A stretch of DNA of 45,494 nucleotides from Balneolales bacterium (GTDB taxonomy: Bacteria; Bacteroidota; Rhodothermia; Balneolales; Natronogracilivirgulaceae): the NCBI GenBank assembly GCA_007132495.1, contig SLOL01000125.1:1-45494 (forward strand), in the 5' to 3' direction. This document shows, one piece after another, positions 7,743 to 17,074 of this stretch (position 1 is the stretch's first letter; each line of letters begins with the position of its first letter). The notes beneath the pieces were generated by a model. The model was not told the DNA's origin. It searched no databases and was given only the letters and a program-made list of their open reading frames with translations. The translations under genes were made by a program, and so were the position numbers.

Positions 7743-9242
7743 ATGGCTGAACAATTTATTCTCGCACTCGATCAGGGGACGACCAGTTCCCGTGCCATCG
7801 TATTCGACAAAAAGGGATTGATCGTATCTACCGCACAAAAAGAATTCCGGCAAATCTATCCGAAAGCCGGTTGGGTGGAGCATGACGGTAATGAGATATG
7901 GTCGTCACAGGCCGGCGTAGCGGCCGAAGCTATTACCAAAACCGGCCTTAATGGCAGCAATATCGCCGCCATCGGCATCACCAATCAGCGTGAAACAACG
8001 CTTATCTGGGACCGGGAAACGGGGAAACCGGTCTATAATGCCATCGTCTGGCAGGACCGGCGTACTTCCGATTTCTGCGATGAACTCAAGAAACAAACCG
8101 GCCTCATCGAAAAAGTCCGGGATAAAACCGGTCTGATCATCGACGCCTATTTTTCGGCAACCAAAATCAAATGGATCCTGGATAATGTGGAGGGTGTTCG
8201 TGAAAGGGCTGAAAAGGGAGAGCTGGCTTTTGGAACCATGGACTCATGGCTGATCTGGAATTTCACAAGAGGGAAAACGCATGTCACAGACGTGACCAAC
8301 GCCTCCCGGACCATGCTCTACAATATTCATGAAGGCCGATGGGACCGGGAAATTCTTGAAGTTCTCAATATTCCTGAAAGCCTGCTGCCTCAGGTTAAAT
8401 CGTCCAGCGAGGAGTATGCCGAAACCCAAACAACAATTTTTGCCAGTAAAGTACCGATTGCCGGTATCGCCGGAGATCAGCAGGCCGCCTTGTTCGGACA
8501 ACGCTGCATCTCGGCCGGTATGGTCAAAAACACGTATGGAACGGGGTGTTTTATGGTCATGAACACCGGTACCGAGCCGATTACCTCTCAAAACAACCTG
8601 CTTACCACCATTGCATGGGAAATCGACGGAAAAGTCGAATATGCCCTGGAGGGAAGTATCTTCATCGCCGGAGCCATCGTGCAGTGGCTGCGCGATGAAC
8701 TGGGTATCATTCGGAAATCTGCTGATGTCGAAGCCCTGGCCGCATCGGTAGAAGATAACAACGGCGTCTATCTGGTGCCGGCTTTTGCCGGGCTTGGTGC
8801 CCCCCACTGGAATCAACACGCACGGGGAAGTATTGTCGGCCTGACACGCGGTTCGGGAGCAGCTCATATCGCCCGGGCCGCCCTGGAGGGTATCGCCTAT
8901 CAAACAATGGACGTACTAAAAGCAATGGAAGCGGATTCGGGCATTGAAATACGAGAACTGCGGGTGGATGGCGGAGCATCGGCCAACGATCTGCTTATGC
9001 AGTTTCAGGCCGATGTGTTGCAGGCACCGGTGGTCCGTCCCCAAACTCTGGAAACAACAGCATTGGGAGCCGCCTATCTGGCAGGTCTCGCCGTCGGTTA
9101 CTGGAAGAATCAGGATGAAATCAATGACCAGTGGCAACCGGATAAGCAATTTGATCCCGAAATGCCGGCCGATGCGGCACAAGCTTTGATCAAAGGGTGG
9201 GATCGCGCCCTGAAAGCTACCATTGCCTGGTCAAATGGTTGA
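7743..9242 (+). CDS. glpK: Glycerol kinase
   Basis: This is a 499-residue FGGY-family kinase of standard length. It shows the N-terminal ATP-phosphate motif [10 protein letters not shown] (residues 10-19), the glycerol-binding NQRETT and WQDRRT segments, [13 protein letters not shown] near 240, and the C-terminal FGGY signature region [19 protein letters not shown] followed by RVDGGAS. It phosphorylates glycerol with ATP to sn-glycerol-3-phosphate in the cytosol, trapping glycerol that enters by GlpF. A promoter and a GntR operator candidate lie directly upstream, and glpD and glpF follow on the same strand. The start ATG is the first in frame; no strong ribosome-binding site is visible. The identification is secure. 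Confidence 0.97.
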   Translation: MAEQFILALDQGTTSSRAIVFDKKGLIVSTAQKEFRQIYPKAGWVEHDGNEIWSSQAGVAAEAITKTGLNGSNIAAIGITNQRETTLIWDRETGKPVYNAIVWQDRRTSDFCDELKKQTGLIEKVRDKTGLIIDAYFSATKIKWILDNVEGVRERAEKGELAFGTMDSWLIWNFTRGKTHVTDVTNASRTMLYNIHEGRWDREILEVLNIPESLLPQVKSSSEEYAETQTTIFASKVPIAGIAGDQQAALFGQRCISAGMVKNTYGTGCFMVMNTGTEPITSQNNLLTTIAWEIDGKVEYALEGSIFIAGAIVQWLRDELGIIRKSADVEALAASVEDNNGVYLVPAFAGLGAPHWNQHARGSIVGLTRGSGAAHIARAALEGIAYQTMDVLKAMEADSGIEIRELRVDGGASANDLLMQFQADVLQAPVVRPQTLETTALGAAYLAGLAVGYWKNQDEINDQWQPDKQFDPEMPADAAQALIKGWDRALKATIAWSNG

Positions 9243-9291
9243 CAGAATTCAGAAAACAGAAGACAGTACACAGAACACAGAGTTCAGAAAT
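9243..9291 (+). repeat. Seven tandem 7-nt units (CAGAAnn-like) between glpK and glpD
   Basis: Starting at the base after the glpK stop codon, the sequence reads in exact 7-nt register: CAGAATT, CAGAAAA, CAGAAGA, CAGTACA, CAGAACA, CAGAGTT, CAGAAAT. CAG is kept in all seven units and the remaining four bases are A-rich and variable. The array fills nearly the whole gap and ends 9 bp before the glpD ATG. It resembles the heptameric short tandem repeats known from some bacterial genomes; its role is unknown. Confidence 0.85.
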
Positions 9292-9300
9292 CATTAACCT

Positions 9301-10857
9301 ATGCAACGATCGGATATGCTTGAAGCCGTGCAGAAGGAGCATGGCTATTGGGACGTAATTATTGTCGGTGGTGGGGCAACCGGACTTGGAATAGCTGTAG
9401 ATGCCGCCTCCAGAGGATTTAAAACCCTGTTGCTGGAGATGGATGATTTTGCCAAAGGAACTTCAAGCCGCTCCACCAAACTGGTTCATGGTGGTATCCG
9501 CTATCTGCAGCAGGGCAATGTCTCCCTGGTACTGGAAGCCTTGCGGGAGCGGGGGCTGATGATCCAGAACGCCCCGCATCTGGTCCATAACCAGTCGTTT
9601 ATTGTCCCCAACTACGACTGGTGGGAAGGGCCGTTTTACGGCGTCGGACTCAAAGTCTATGACATGCTGGCCGGAAAACTGGGACTGGGGCCATCAAAAA
9701 ACCTCTCACTCGAGAAAACCAGGGAATACCTGCCCACCATTAAAACCGAAGGACTGAAAGGGGGGGTTATCTATTATGACGGTCAGTTTGACGACTCCCG
9801 ACTGGCCATTAACCTGGCACAAACCGCCGCCGAACAGGGGGGTGTGCTGTTGAATTATATGAAGGTCAGCGGACTCTTGAAAAACGGGGACATGATTCAG
9901 GGAGTCACTGCTACCGATGTCTTGTCGGGCGAGGGGTATGAAATCAACGGACGGGTGGTCATCAATGCCACCGGTGTGTTTACCGACAGCCTGCTGAAGA
10001 TGGACAATCCCGAAGCAAAACCGATCGTGGCGCCCAGTCAGGGCATCCACATCATCATCGACAAGAAATTTCTGCCCGGTGATACCGCCGTCATGGTTCC
10101 CCATACCGAAGACGGGCGGGTTCTGTTCGCCGTCCCGTGGCACGGCAAAGTCGTGCTCGGCACCACCGACACACCGGTCAGCGGACCTGAAAGGGAACCG
10201 GTAGCCATGGAAGAGGAGATCGAATTTGTACTTAAGCATGCCGCCATGTACCTGGATGGAAATCCCACCCGGAAAGATGTGCGCAGTGTGTTTGCCGGTT
10301 TACGCCCACTGGTGAAGATGGGTGACTCCAAAAACACCGCTTCTTTGTCCCGTGACCATACCCTGCTGGTAAATCCCTCCGGACTCGTTACCATTACCGG
10401 AGGAAAATGGACCACCTATCGCAAAATGGCCCAGGATGTGGTCGATCAGGCATCGATCATCGCCGGTCTGACCCCCGGACAGTGCCGTACGGAACATCTG
10501 CGCATACACGGCTGGCTCAAGAACCTGGACAAATCGGATCCGCTTTATTGTTACGGTTCGGATCAGCTGGCCGTTAAAAAACTGATCAGGGAAAATCCTG
10601 AGCTCGGCAAACCTCTGCATGAACGTCTTTCCTATCTGAAAGCTGAAGTCGTGTGGGCGGTACGCAATGAAATGGCCATGACCGTCGAAGATGTGCTGTC
10701 CCGGCGTACTCGTGCCCTGCTGCTCGATGCCAAAGCAAGCGTGGACATGGCTCCCGAAGTCGCCAGACTGATGGCAGAGGAGGCCGGTTACGACGAAAAC
10801 TGGCAAAAGGATCAGATTGAAAAATATAAGAACCTGGCCCGGTCTTATATTCTCTAA
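9301..10857 (+). CDS. glpD: Glycerol-3-phosphate dehydrogenase, FAD-dependent (aerobic type)
   Basis: This is a 518-residue flavoprotein. A Rossmann dinucleotide motif VIIVGGGATGLGIAVD lies near residues 19-34, followed by the family signature FAKGTSSRSTKLVHGGIRYL, and later GLRPLVK and the HTLLVNPSGLVTITGGKWTTYR motif. A C-terminal helical domain (DAO_C) contains EVVWAVRNEMAMTVEDVLSRRTR. It oxidises glycerol-3-phosphate to dihydroxyacetone phosphate and passes electrons to the quinone pool at the inner membrane. It sits between glpK and glpF, so it completes glycerol catabolism. A heptamer repeat precedes the start; no clear Shine-Dalgarno is seen. Length and motifs are normal and the call is secure. 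Confidence 0.96.
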   Translation: MQRSDMLEAVQKEHGYWDVIIVGGGATGLGIAVDAASRGFKTLLLEMDDFAKGTSSRSTKLVHGGIRYLQQGNVSLVLEALRERGLMIQNAPHLVHNQSFIVPNYDWWEGPFYGVGLKVYDMLAGKLGLGPSKNLSLEKTREYLPTIKTEGLKGGVIYYDGQFDDSRLAINLAQTAAEQGGVLLNYMKVSGLLKNGDMIQGVTATDVLSGEGYEINGRVVINATGVFTDSLLKMDNPEAKPIVAPSQGIHIIIDKKFLPGDTAVMVPHTEDGRVLFAVPWHGKVVLGTTDTPVSGPEREPVAMEEEIEFVLKHAAMYLDGNPTRKDVRSVFAGLRPLVKMGDSKNTASLSRDHTLLVNPSGLVTITGGKWTTYRKMAQDVVDQASIIAGLTPGQCRTEHLRIHGWLKNLDKSDPLYCYGSDQLAVKKLIRENPELGKPLHERLSYLKAEVVWAVRNEMAMTVEDVLSRRTRALLLDAKASVDMAPEVARLMAEEAGYDENWQKDQIEKYKNLARSYIL

Positions 10858-10885
10858 GCTATTCTCTCTTAACTCATAATGACCC

Positions 10886-10905
10886 CGGGAGCTCGCATAC
10901 TCCCG
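10886..10905 (+). promoter_or_regulatory. Small hairpin before the glpF ribosome-binding site
   Basis: CGGGAG, an 8-nt loop and CTCCCG form a 6-bp GC-rich stem in the glpD-glpF gap, 8 bp upstream of the AGGAG ribosome site (10914-10918). There is no U-run, so it is more likely an mRNA stability or processing element than a terminator. Its function is inferred. Confidence 0.3.
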
Positions 10906-10924
10906 CCAAATACAGGAGTTTCTT

Positions 10925-11692
10925 ATGTCACCTTTTATTGCTGAAATCATCGGCACCGGGATCCTGATACTATTGGGTAATGGTGTGGTCGCCAATGTTC
11001 TGCTCAACAAAACCAAAGGCCACAATGGAGGCTGGATAGTCATTACCTGGGGATGGGGAATCGGCGTTTTTGCGGGGGTTTTCACCGTCTCTCAGTTCAG
11101 CGGTGCACACATCAATCCCGCCGTAACACTCGGACTGGCCGCAGCCGGTCACTTTCAGTGGTCGATGGTCATGCCCTATATCGCGGCACAGATCCTGGGG
11201 GGAGCGATAGGTTCCTTTTTGGTATGGGTCTCCTACAAAGACCATTTTGCCGAAACCGATAACAGCGATGCCATATTGGCCTGCCACTGTACCGCACCCA
11301 ATATTCGCAACTACACGTCCAATATGCTGACCGAAATAGTCGGTACGTTCGTCCTGGTCTTCGGGGTCCTGTTTATAGTTGTTCCGGGTTTCATCACAGC
11401 GGACGGCCAATTCCTGGAAACGATCGTTATCAACGGTCAGGAAGTGGGACTCGGATTCGGCGCGCTTGCAGCGCTGCCTGTTGCCCTGCTGGTACTCGGT
11501 ATCGGCCTGTCGCTTGGCGGCCCGACCGGATATGCCATCAATCCGGCTCGTGATCTCGGCCCCAGGATCATGCACGCACTACTCCCCATTCGAGCGAAAG
11601 GGAGCAGCGACTGGGCCTACTCCTGGGTTCCGATTGTGGGACCCGCTATTGGTGCTTTTCTGGCGGCGGGACTCTATCTGCTGTTGAGTTGA
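10925..11692 (+). CDS. glpF: Glycerol uptake facilitator (aquaglyceroporin)
   Basis: This is a 255-residue MIP-family channel with six predicted membrane helices and the two half-helix NPA motifs: SGAHINPAVT (near residue 64) and YAINPARDLGPR (near residue 207). The Asp directly after the second NPAR marks the glycerol-conducting branch rather than strict water channels. It allows passive glycerol entry across the inner membrane, pulled by GlpK. The start ATG is supported by AGGAG 6 bp upstream. It closes the glpK-glpD-glpF set on the same strand and is followed by a hairpin and a convergent gene. Confidence 0.95.
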   Translation: MSPFIAEIIGTGILILLGNGVVANVLLNKTKGHNGGWIVITWGWGIGVFAGVFTVSQFSGAHINPAVTLGLAAAGHFQWSMVMPYIAAQILGGAIGSFLVWVSYKDHFAETDNSDAILACHCTAPNIRNYTSNMLTEIVGTFVLVFGVLFIVVPGFITADGQFLETIVINGQEVGLGFGALAALPVALLVLGIGLSLGGPTGYAINPARDLGPRIMHALLPIRAKGSSDWAYSWVPIVGPAIGAFLAAGLYLLLS

Positions 11693-11702
11693 TCTTTTTT
11701 TC

Positions 11703-11730
11703 TGTGCCCGGCACAATAGCAACGGGCACA
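11703..11730. terminator. Hairpin between convergent glpF and the PIG-L deacetylase
   Basis: TGTGCCCG, a 12-nt loop and CGGGCACA form a perfect 8-bp stem starting 10 bp after the glpF stop. No T-run follows on either strand. It probably marks the 3' end of the glp transcript, perhaps as a bidirectional or RNA-protecting element. Confidence 0.45.
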
Positions 11731-11800
11731 CACGATTTAAAAAACCGCCGGATGTGAACCGCAACGGGGATGTATACCGGTTTCGGAAAAACCTCTCCGC

Positions 11801-12697
11801 TTAGCGTTCCAGCATGGGAAAGAGCCGGAGGATATCCTCTTCATCGGGCTGTCTGCCGTATTCGGCGATCTCGAACGCTTCGGCAAATTCAAAACGGTTG
11901 CCGGCTCCTTCTCCATACCAGTATTCCAGCCTTTCCAGTATCTCTCCTTCGACATTCGGTCGTGCACGTACCGTCTCCAGCCACTCCCGGCGTTCATCAG
12001 GATCTTCCGGAACCTCGTCAAGCATGCCTGCCGTCCAGGGCAACCACTCGTAAAACTGGGAGACATGGGCGTCCAGCGCATCCATTTTGCGCTCCATGTA
12101 TTCGTCGCTTATGCCTACAACAATATCGGGACGAAACGGATTGGGTTGTGTAAACCGGTCCTCCAGGTACAGAAATACCGGATTATGTTCTAACGGCGGA
12201 GTGTCACTGGCAATATTGGGAACAATGACCATATAGGCGGCATCCATCACCAGTACTCCGCTGTATCGGTGGTCGGGGTGATAGTCGTTGGGACGGTGTC
12301 CGAGTACCACATCGGCCTTCCAGTTGCGAATCTCACGAATCACATCTTTGCGAATATCCAGGGTCGGTTCCAGTTCACCGTCATGATTCTCCAGTACCTT
12401 GTAGCTGTCGATTCCCAGTCTGCGGGCGGCTTCCTCGGCTTCAGCCCGACGGCGGGAGGCCAGCATCCCTCCACCTTCTTCATGATGCCCGGCATTACCG
12501 TTGGTTATAGAGACAAACTTCACCTTGTGTCCCATGTCGGCCAGCATGGCGGCAGTCCCACCCACTTTTATGTCTGCATCATCGGGATGGGCGCCAAAAG
12601 CGATGACGCGCAGCGGCCGATCCCCGTCGGAGGCGAAAGCGGACGGTACGGCAATGATCAGGGCTGCAATAAACAGCAAAATGGTATTAAATTTCAT
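11801..12697 (-). CDS. Secreted PIG-L (LmbE-like) family deacetylase
   Basis: This is a 298-residue protein when started at the ATG at 12697, which gives a clean signal peptide (MKFNTILLFIAALIIAVPSAFA). Upstream in-frame starts would put 28 charged residues before it and are disfavoured. The mature protein opens with the zinc motif AFGAHPDDADIKVGG (His-Pro-Asp-Asp) and has the downstream His-bearing segment GHRPNDYHPDHRYSG, hallmarks of GlcNAc-PI de-N-acetylase/LmbE-type enzymes that remove N-acetyl groups from sugars, mycothiol or related compounds. Export suggests a periplasmic or outside substrate such as a glycan. The region RPDIVVGISDEYMERKMDALDAHVSQ is typical of the family. The substrate is unknown. 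It converges on glpF. Confidence 0.85.
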   Translation of the reverse strand: MKFNTILLFIAALIIAVPSAFASDGDRPLRVIAFGAHPDDADIKVGGTAAMLADMGHKVKFVSITNGNAGHHEEGGGMLASRRRAEAEEAARRLGIDSYKVLENHDGELEPTLDIRKDVIREIRNWKADVVLGHRPNDYHPDHRYSGVLVMDAAYMVIVPNIASDTPPLEHNPVFLYLEDRFTQPNPFRPDIVVGISDEYMERKMDALDAHVSQFYEWLPWTAGMLDEVPEDPDERREWLETVRARPNVEGEILERLEYWYGEGAGNRFEFAEAFEIAEYGRQPDEEDILRLFPMLER

Positions 12698-13045
12698 AAT
12701 TGGATCAATTGGTTTCGGGTTTATTTCCGCTATCCGGAAATGCCGCATGCCTGGAATATTATTATTTTTCGCTGCCGGCACACATCCGGATAGCTGCCAT
12801 CAACAAGTAAAGGAAAAAGTACCGGATTCGGAAATGTAATCTGTCAACAAATGCGGTGTAAACGGCGAAGCAAGCAATCAGGGAAGCAGGCAGGCAAGCA
12901 AGAAAGGTAGGTAGGTAGGCAGGTAGGCAGGTAGGCAGGTAGACAAACACGGTCGCCCGGACCGGTTTTGTTCCCGAATGCACCGAATGGTATATTATTC
13001 TGTCCTTGTCATCCGTAACTCCCACACTAACATATTTCCGGATCT
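12698..13045. other. 348-bp divergent intergenic region
   Basis: No gene is credible here. The region separates the minus-strand deacetylase from the plus-strand permease, so promoters for both should lie in it, but I could not pick convincing boxes. Its main content is the tetranucleotide repeat at 12867-12942. Confidence 0.5.
12867..12942 (+). repeat. Tetranucleotide microsatellite, 19 units in register
   Basis: In strict 4-nt phase the tract reads GAAG, CAAG, CAAT, CAGG, GAAG, CAGG, CAGG, CAAG, CAAG, AAAG, then GTAG x3 and alternating GCAG/GTAG to the end. The right half is the cleanest, with GTAGGCAG occurring as an 8-mer. It ends 103 bp before the permease start. Such tracts can change length by slipped-strand mispairing and may alter promoter spacing; function here is inferred. 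Confidence 0.85.
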
Positions 13046-14335
13046 TTGAGTGCCATTGAAAAAGCCTATGAAACCCTGACCATTGACGATGACCGTGCCT
13101 GCCGGGATATTCCCGACCACGCTTGTCGGCAGGCTCCGGGCAATTTTTTTCTGAACGCCGGTAACGGGGCCCTCACCAAACTTGCCGAACAGATTGTGAG
13201 CCCTTCCCTCGTATTACCGTGGCTTTTGAGCGCCATTGGTGCTACCTCATCGTTGAGCGGATTTCTGGTACCGCTCAGCCGTGCCGGTTCGTTACTGCCC
13301 CAGCTCATGGTCTCCTCGCGCATACGCCAATTCGCACGTCGGAAATATTTCTGGGTTGCCGCCGGATACACCCAGGCGTTGTCGCTGCTTCTGATGATAC
13401 CGCTGGTCTTGTGGGTAGGAGGTACGGCCGGCGGGATTGGCGTGCTTTTTTTACTTGCCCTGTTCAGTGTAGCCAGCGGTGTGGCTTCGGTCAGTTACAA
13501 GGACGTGATGGCGAAAACCATACCCAAAGGCAAACGGGGAACCTTGCTTTCCATGCGCGCAACCATCGGCGGTGCCCTGGCCCTGGGAGCCGGCGCATGG
13601 CTGATGATCACCGGTGACGGGGAGGAACCACTTGCGTTCTATGGAGCCTTGCTTGCTGTGGCGGCGCTACTGTGGATCACCGCCACGACTTTGTTTGCCT
13701 TTATCCGGGAACATCCCGGCGCTACGGAAGGGGGGCGGAATGCTTTGGAAGAAGCAGGTAAAGGATGGCATCTGCTGACATCGGATGCCGGGTTCCGCCA
13801 ATTTGTAATGGCCCGGAGTCTTCTTCTGGGCGTACCTTTGGTGATCCCCTTCTATTCGCTCTACGCCCGGGAACTGGGTGCCGGACTAAGCGGACTTGGC
13901 CTGTTTGTCATGGCCAACAGCCTGGCAATGGTATTGAGCAGCTATTTTTGGGGGCGACTGGCTGATCGATCGAGCAAACATGCCATGGCATGGGGCGGAC
14001 TTGCCGGTGTTGCCGCCGCTTTGCTGGCTTTGGGACTGGGCCAGGCAATGGAATCCGACATGGCGGGATGGTGGCCGGCAGGTGTGATATTCATCACCGG
14101 CTTTGCACAGGCCGGAACACGTCTTGGGCGGAAAACCTACCTGGTGGATTTTGCACCCGAAAACGAACGCCCCCTGTATGTGGCCGTCAGCAATACAATG
14201 GTTGGTGTGATTTTCCTCGCATTGTCCTCTCTCGGACTATTAACTGGTATTATTGGTGTATCGGGAGTGATCGCTTTGTTCATGCTGATGATGCTGACCG
14301 GTGCGTTGATGGCTTTCAGGCTTCCGAATCCATAA
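13046..14335 (+). CDS. MFS transporter
   Basis: This is a 429-residue polytopic membrane protein with about 12 hydrophobic segments. After a roughly 30-residue hydrophilic lead comes NFFLNAGNGALTKLAEQIVSP, then an MFS core with loops such as SYKDVMAKTIPKGKRGTLLSMR (cytosolic loop after helix 4-5) and WGRLADRSSKHAMAWG (helix 8-9 loop with the R-x-x-D-R-x pattern). This resembles uncharacterised 'MFS transporter' proteins and efflux-type carriers; the substrate is not evident. The start is taken as TTG 13046, since an in-frame stop lies at 13028-13030 and no ATG precedes the conserved region. A microsatellite sits about 100 bp upstream. Confidence 0.75.
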   Translation: MSAIEKAYETLTIDDDRACRDIPDHACRQAPGNFFLNAGNGALTKLAEQIVSPSLVLPWLLSAIGATSSLSGFLVPLSRAGSLLPQLMVSSRIRQFARRKYFWVAAGYTQALSLLLMIPLVLWVGGTAGGIGVLFLLALFSVASGVASVSYKDVMAKTIPKGKRGTLLSMRATIGGALALGAGAWLMITGDGEEPLAFYGALLAVAALLWITATTLFAFIREHPGATEGGRNALEEAGKGWHLLTSDAGFRQFVMARSLLLGVPLVIPFYSLYARELGAGLSGLGLFVMANSLAMVLSSYFWGRLADRSSKHAMAWGGLAGVAAALLALGLGQAMESDMAGWWPAGVIFITGFAQAGTRLGRKTYLVDFAPENERPLYVAVSNTMVGVIFLALSSLGLLTGIIGVSGVIALFMLMMLTGALMAFRLPNP

Positions 14336-14423
14336 GTTCTCCGCCCAAACTACCCATCCGCAACAGAAAAATGAAATTGCCGGTCTGCTTGCACCAATAT
14401 TTGTACACTATCATCGGAATCCG

Positions 14424-14464
14424 AAAAAAATAAAGCCCTGTAAGTATATGTCTCACAGGGCTTT
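14424..14464 (-). terminator. Intrinsic terminator of tRNA-Leu
   Basis: On the minus strand, AAAGCCCTGT, a 13-nt loop and ACAGGGCTTT form a perfect 10-bp stem, followed by ATTTTTTT. It begins 4 bp after the tRNA 3' end, so it is a classical rho-independent terminator for that transcript. Confidence 0.9.
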
Positions 14465-14467
14465 AAG

Positions 14468-14549
14468 TACCAGAGGTGGGACTCGAACCCACACGGCCGA
14501 AGCCACGCGAGTTTGAGTCGCGCGCGTCTACCAGTTCCGCCACTCTGGC
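14468..14549 (-). tRNA. tRNA-Leu(CAA)
   Basis: This 82-nt class II tRNA is read on the minus strand. The acceptor stem is GCCAGAG paired with CTCTGGT (one terminal G-U) plus discriminator A. The D arm has GGAACTGGTAGAC, the anticodon arm is CGCGA-CTCAAAC-TCGCG giving anticodon CAA (codon UUG), the long variable arm has GGC-TTCG-GCC, and the T arm is GTGGG-TTCGAGT-CCCAC. CCA is not encoded. A strong terminator follows. Confidence 0.95.
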
Positions 14550-14789
14550 AAGGAAAACATAAATTACAAATTCCCCCATCCAAAAGACAAGCCCGAATCT
14601 CAAATAAAGCATTGAAACCTATCGTTCCATATTAATGTTGGGATAAAAGACGTCAGGGTCAAAATGATACTGAAGTGGATGTATTGCACCGTGTGTTGTT
14701 AAACCGCGGAGACAATTCGGGATATATTTTGATCTGTACGCTCTGTATATTTACAAGTTTACCATATTATAAAATAATTATCGAAATAC

Positions 14790-17051
14790 GTGTCAGATAA
14801 CAAGACTAACAAAGAAAACAAGCCAGGAGAACCTGATCCCAAACCCGGCAAGCAGGTGCCGGGGCCGTCACGGATAATGATCTTCTATTTTCTGATAGCC
14901 ACTATACTGGGTATCTGGATTCTCTATTCCTATTACGGCGGACATTTTACGCCCGATCAGATACAGTACAGCACCTTCCGCAATGAACTACGGGCCGATA
15001 ATGTACGGGAAGTGACCGTTCAGGGGGATCGCGTGGAGGGCGAACTCAGAGAACCCGCAAGACGCCCCGGACCCGAAGGGGATACCATCTCTTATACCGA
15101 ATTTGTAACCCATCTGCCTTCGTTCGGCGATGATGAGCTCATGGCCATGCTTGAGCAGAGTAACGTGGAGGTAACAACCGTCCCCGAACGGGACAATACC
15201 TGGCTCTATTTTATATTCATGACATTGCCGTTCATCCTGATTCTCATCATCGGCATAACATGGTATCGGCGTATGAATTCTCAGGGGCAGGGCATGTTTT
15301 CTATCGGAAAGAGCCAGGCCAAGCTCCATAAACCGGGAGAAGGTAAACGGACGACCTTTGATGATGTGGCCGGCGGCGATGAGGCGAAAAGAGAGCTGCA
15401 GGAAATTGTCGGATACCTCAAGAAGCCCGAAAAATTTGACAAACTGGGTGCCAAAGTGCCCAAAGGTGTATTGCTTTATGGAGCTCCCGGCACCGGGAAG
15501 ACATTAATGGCACGGGCCGTGGCAGGCGAAGCCGGTGTCCCTTTTTACAGCATCACCGGATCCGATTTTATGGAAATGCTGGTCGGTGTAGGCGCCAAGC
15601 GCGTCAGGGAGATGTTTAAAAACGCCAAGGAAAACGCCCCGGCCATACTTTTCATCGATGAGCTGGACTCGATCGGTCGCCGCCGCGGTGCCGGTCTCGG
15701 CGGCGGACATGATGAACGCGAACAGACGCTTAATCAGCTGCTTTCGGAAATGGACGGATTTGAGACCAATGAAAGTGTGATCGTCATGGCGGCTACAAAC
15801 CGTCCGGATATCCTCGACAAGGCGCTGCTGCGCCCGGGCCGGTTCAACCGTCGTGTGGAGGTCGGACTCCCTTCGCAGGAGGACCGGGTTAAAATCCTCA
15901 AAATCCACGCCCGTGGCAAACCAATGGACGACGATGTTGACTTTGAGGATGTTTCAAGGGGAACACCCGGTTTCACCGGAGCCGACCTGGAAAACCTGTT
16001 GAATGAAGCCGCCATGTTGACCGCACGCGATGATCGCGATAAAATTAACCAACACGATATCGATATGGCGCGGGATAAAATCATTATGGGACTCGAGCGA
16101 AGAGGCGTAGTGCTTGAGGATGAGGAGCGGCGAATGCTCGCCTATCACGAAGCAGGACACGCCATTGTGGCCGCAGTACTTGACAATACCGATCCGGTGC
16201 ACAAGGTTACCATCATTCCCCGGGGTCAGGCCATGGGCGTAACCCAGCAGCTTCCCGAACGCGACCAGTACCTCTATCGCAAGGAGCACCTCCTGGATCG
16301 CCTGGCCGTGATCATGGGAGGAAGGGCCGCAGAAAGCATGATTTTCAACACAGCTACCAGCGGTGCCGAAAATGACCTTAAGCAAGTAACCAAGCTCGCC
16401 CGGAAGATGGTGCTCGACTGGGGCATGAGCAAGGCCTTCCGGTATACCGCCCTGGGCGGACAGCGGGAAGAGGTGTTCCTTGGAGAGCAAATGGGTTCGC
16501 AGCGTGAATACAGTGATGAAACAGCAAGAGAAGCCGACAGAGCTGTAAATGAAATTCTGGAAGAGGCATACAACCGTGCCGAATCGGTATTGAAAAAGAA
16601 CAAAAAGGCGTTTGATCGCCTGGCCGAACTGCTCCTGGAAAAAGAAGAGGTGATGGGTGACGAGATTCTGAAGCTGGTCGGTAAAAAGCGCAAAGCTCCC
16701 GCAAAAACCACCGTTGCAGGAAGTATCGGCGGGCAAAACGGCTCCGGCCGGAAAAAAGAGGAGAAATCCGCTGAAAGTGATGATAAGGAGCTTAAAGAAG
16801 ATTCCTCCAAAGAAGAAACTGCCGCTTCATCGGACAATCACAAACCGAAGTCATCTACGACCGGCAAAAAGAAAAAATCCGCGAGTCAAACCAAAACGGA
16901 GAATACCGAAGCGTCCGGTAAATCCGGAAAAAGTGGTGACGGCAGGGCCAAATCATCCTCCGGAAATCATCAAAACAGTAAAACATCTTCCCGGAGCAAG
17001 TCGAAAAAAACGATGGAGAAGAAGTCAGAGGGTAAGTCCGACAATACCTGA
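14790..17051 (+). CDS. ftsH: ATP-dependent zinc metalloprotease FtsH
   Basis: This is a 753-residue membrane AAA+ protease that degrades misfolded membrane proteins and selected regulators. Two membrane helices (about residues 29-47 and 137-157) bracket a periplasmic domain. The AAA module has Walker A GAPGTGKT (near 232), Walker [12 protein letters not shown], the second region of homology [11 protein letters not shown] with arginine fingers RPGRFNRR, and the HEAGH zinc site near 453. The C-terminal ~120 residues are an added low-complexity tail, rich in Lys, Ser, Glu and Thr, making it about 100 residues longer than typical FtsH (about 640-680). The start is GTG; no ATG precedes the first helix except within it. 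The M20 peptidase follows 23 bp later on the same strand. Confidence 0.95.
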   Translation: MSDNKTNKENKPGEPDPKPGKQVPGPSRIMIFYFLIATILGIWILYSYYGGHFTPDQIQYSTFRNELRADNVREVTVQGDRVEGELREPARRPGPEGDTISYTEFVTHLPSFGDDELMAMLEQSNVEVTTVPERDNTWLYFIFMTLPFILILIIGITWYRRMNSQGQGMFSIGKSQAKLHKPGEGKRTTFDDVAGGDEAKRELQEIVGYLKKPEKFDKLGAKVPKGVLLYGAPGTGKTLMARAVAGEAGVPFYSITGSDFMEMLVGVGAKRVREMFKNAKENAPAILFIDELDSIGRRRGAGLGGGHDEREQTLNQLLSEMDGFETNESVIVMAATNRPDILDKALLRPGRFNRRVEVGLPSQEDRVKILKIHARGKPMDDDVDFEDVSRGTPGFTGADLENLLNEAAMLTARDDRDKINQHDIDMARDKIIMGLERRGVVLEDEERRMLAYHEAGHAIVAAVLDNTDPVHKVTIIPRGQAMGVTQQLPERDQYLYRKEHLLDRLAVIMGGRAAESMIFNTATSGAENDLKQVTKLARKMVLDWGMSKAFRYTALGGQREEVFLGEQMGSQREYSDETAREADRAVNEILEEAYNRAESVLKKNKKAFDRLAELLLEKEEVMGDEILKLVGKKRKAPAKTTVAGSIGGQNGSGRKKEEKSAESDDKELKEDSSKEETAASSDNHKPKSSTTGKKKKSASQTKTENTEASGKSGKSGDGRAKSSSGNHQNSKTSSRSKSKKTMEKKSEGKSDNT

Positions 17052-17074
17052 GACAAACAAAACCTGATTGCAAC

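Noticed and set aside
7505-7750. 81-codon frame between the regulator and glpK
   Set aside because: Crosses the promoter and operator and overlaps the glpK start; composition looks non-coding.
9243-9291. CRISPR-like array
   Set aside because: Units are 7 nt, contiguous and without spacers; a short tandem repeat, not CRISPR.
12698-12781. Upstream start for the PIG-L deacetylase
   Set aside because: Would place 28 residues ahead of a clean signal peptide; ATG at 12697 preferred.
12762-13025. Minus-strand frame rich in Leu-Pro-Thr/Ala repeats
   Set aside because: The repeats are simply the translated tetranucleotide microsatellite; no ribosome site or non-repeat domain supports a gene.
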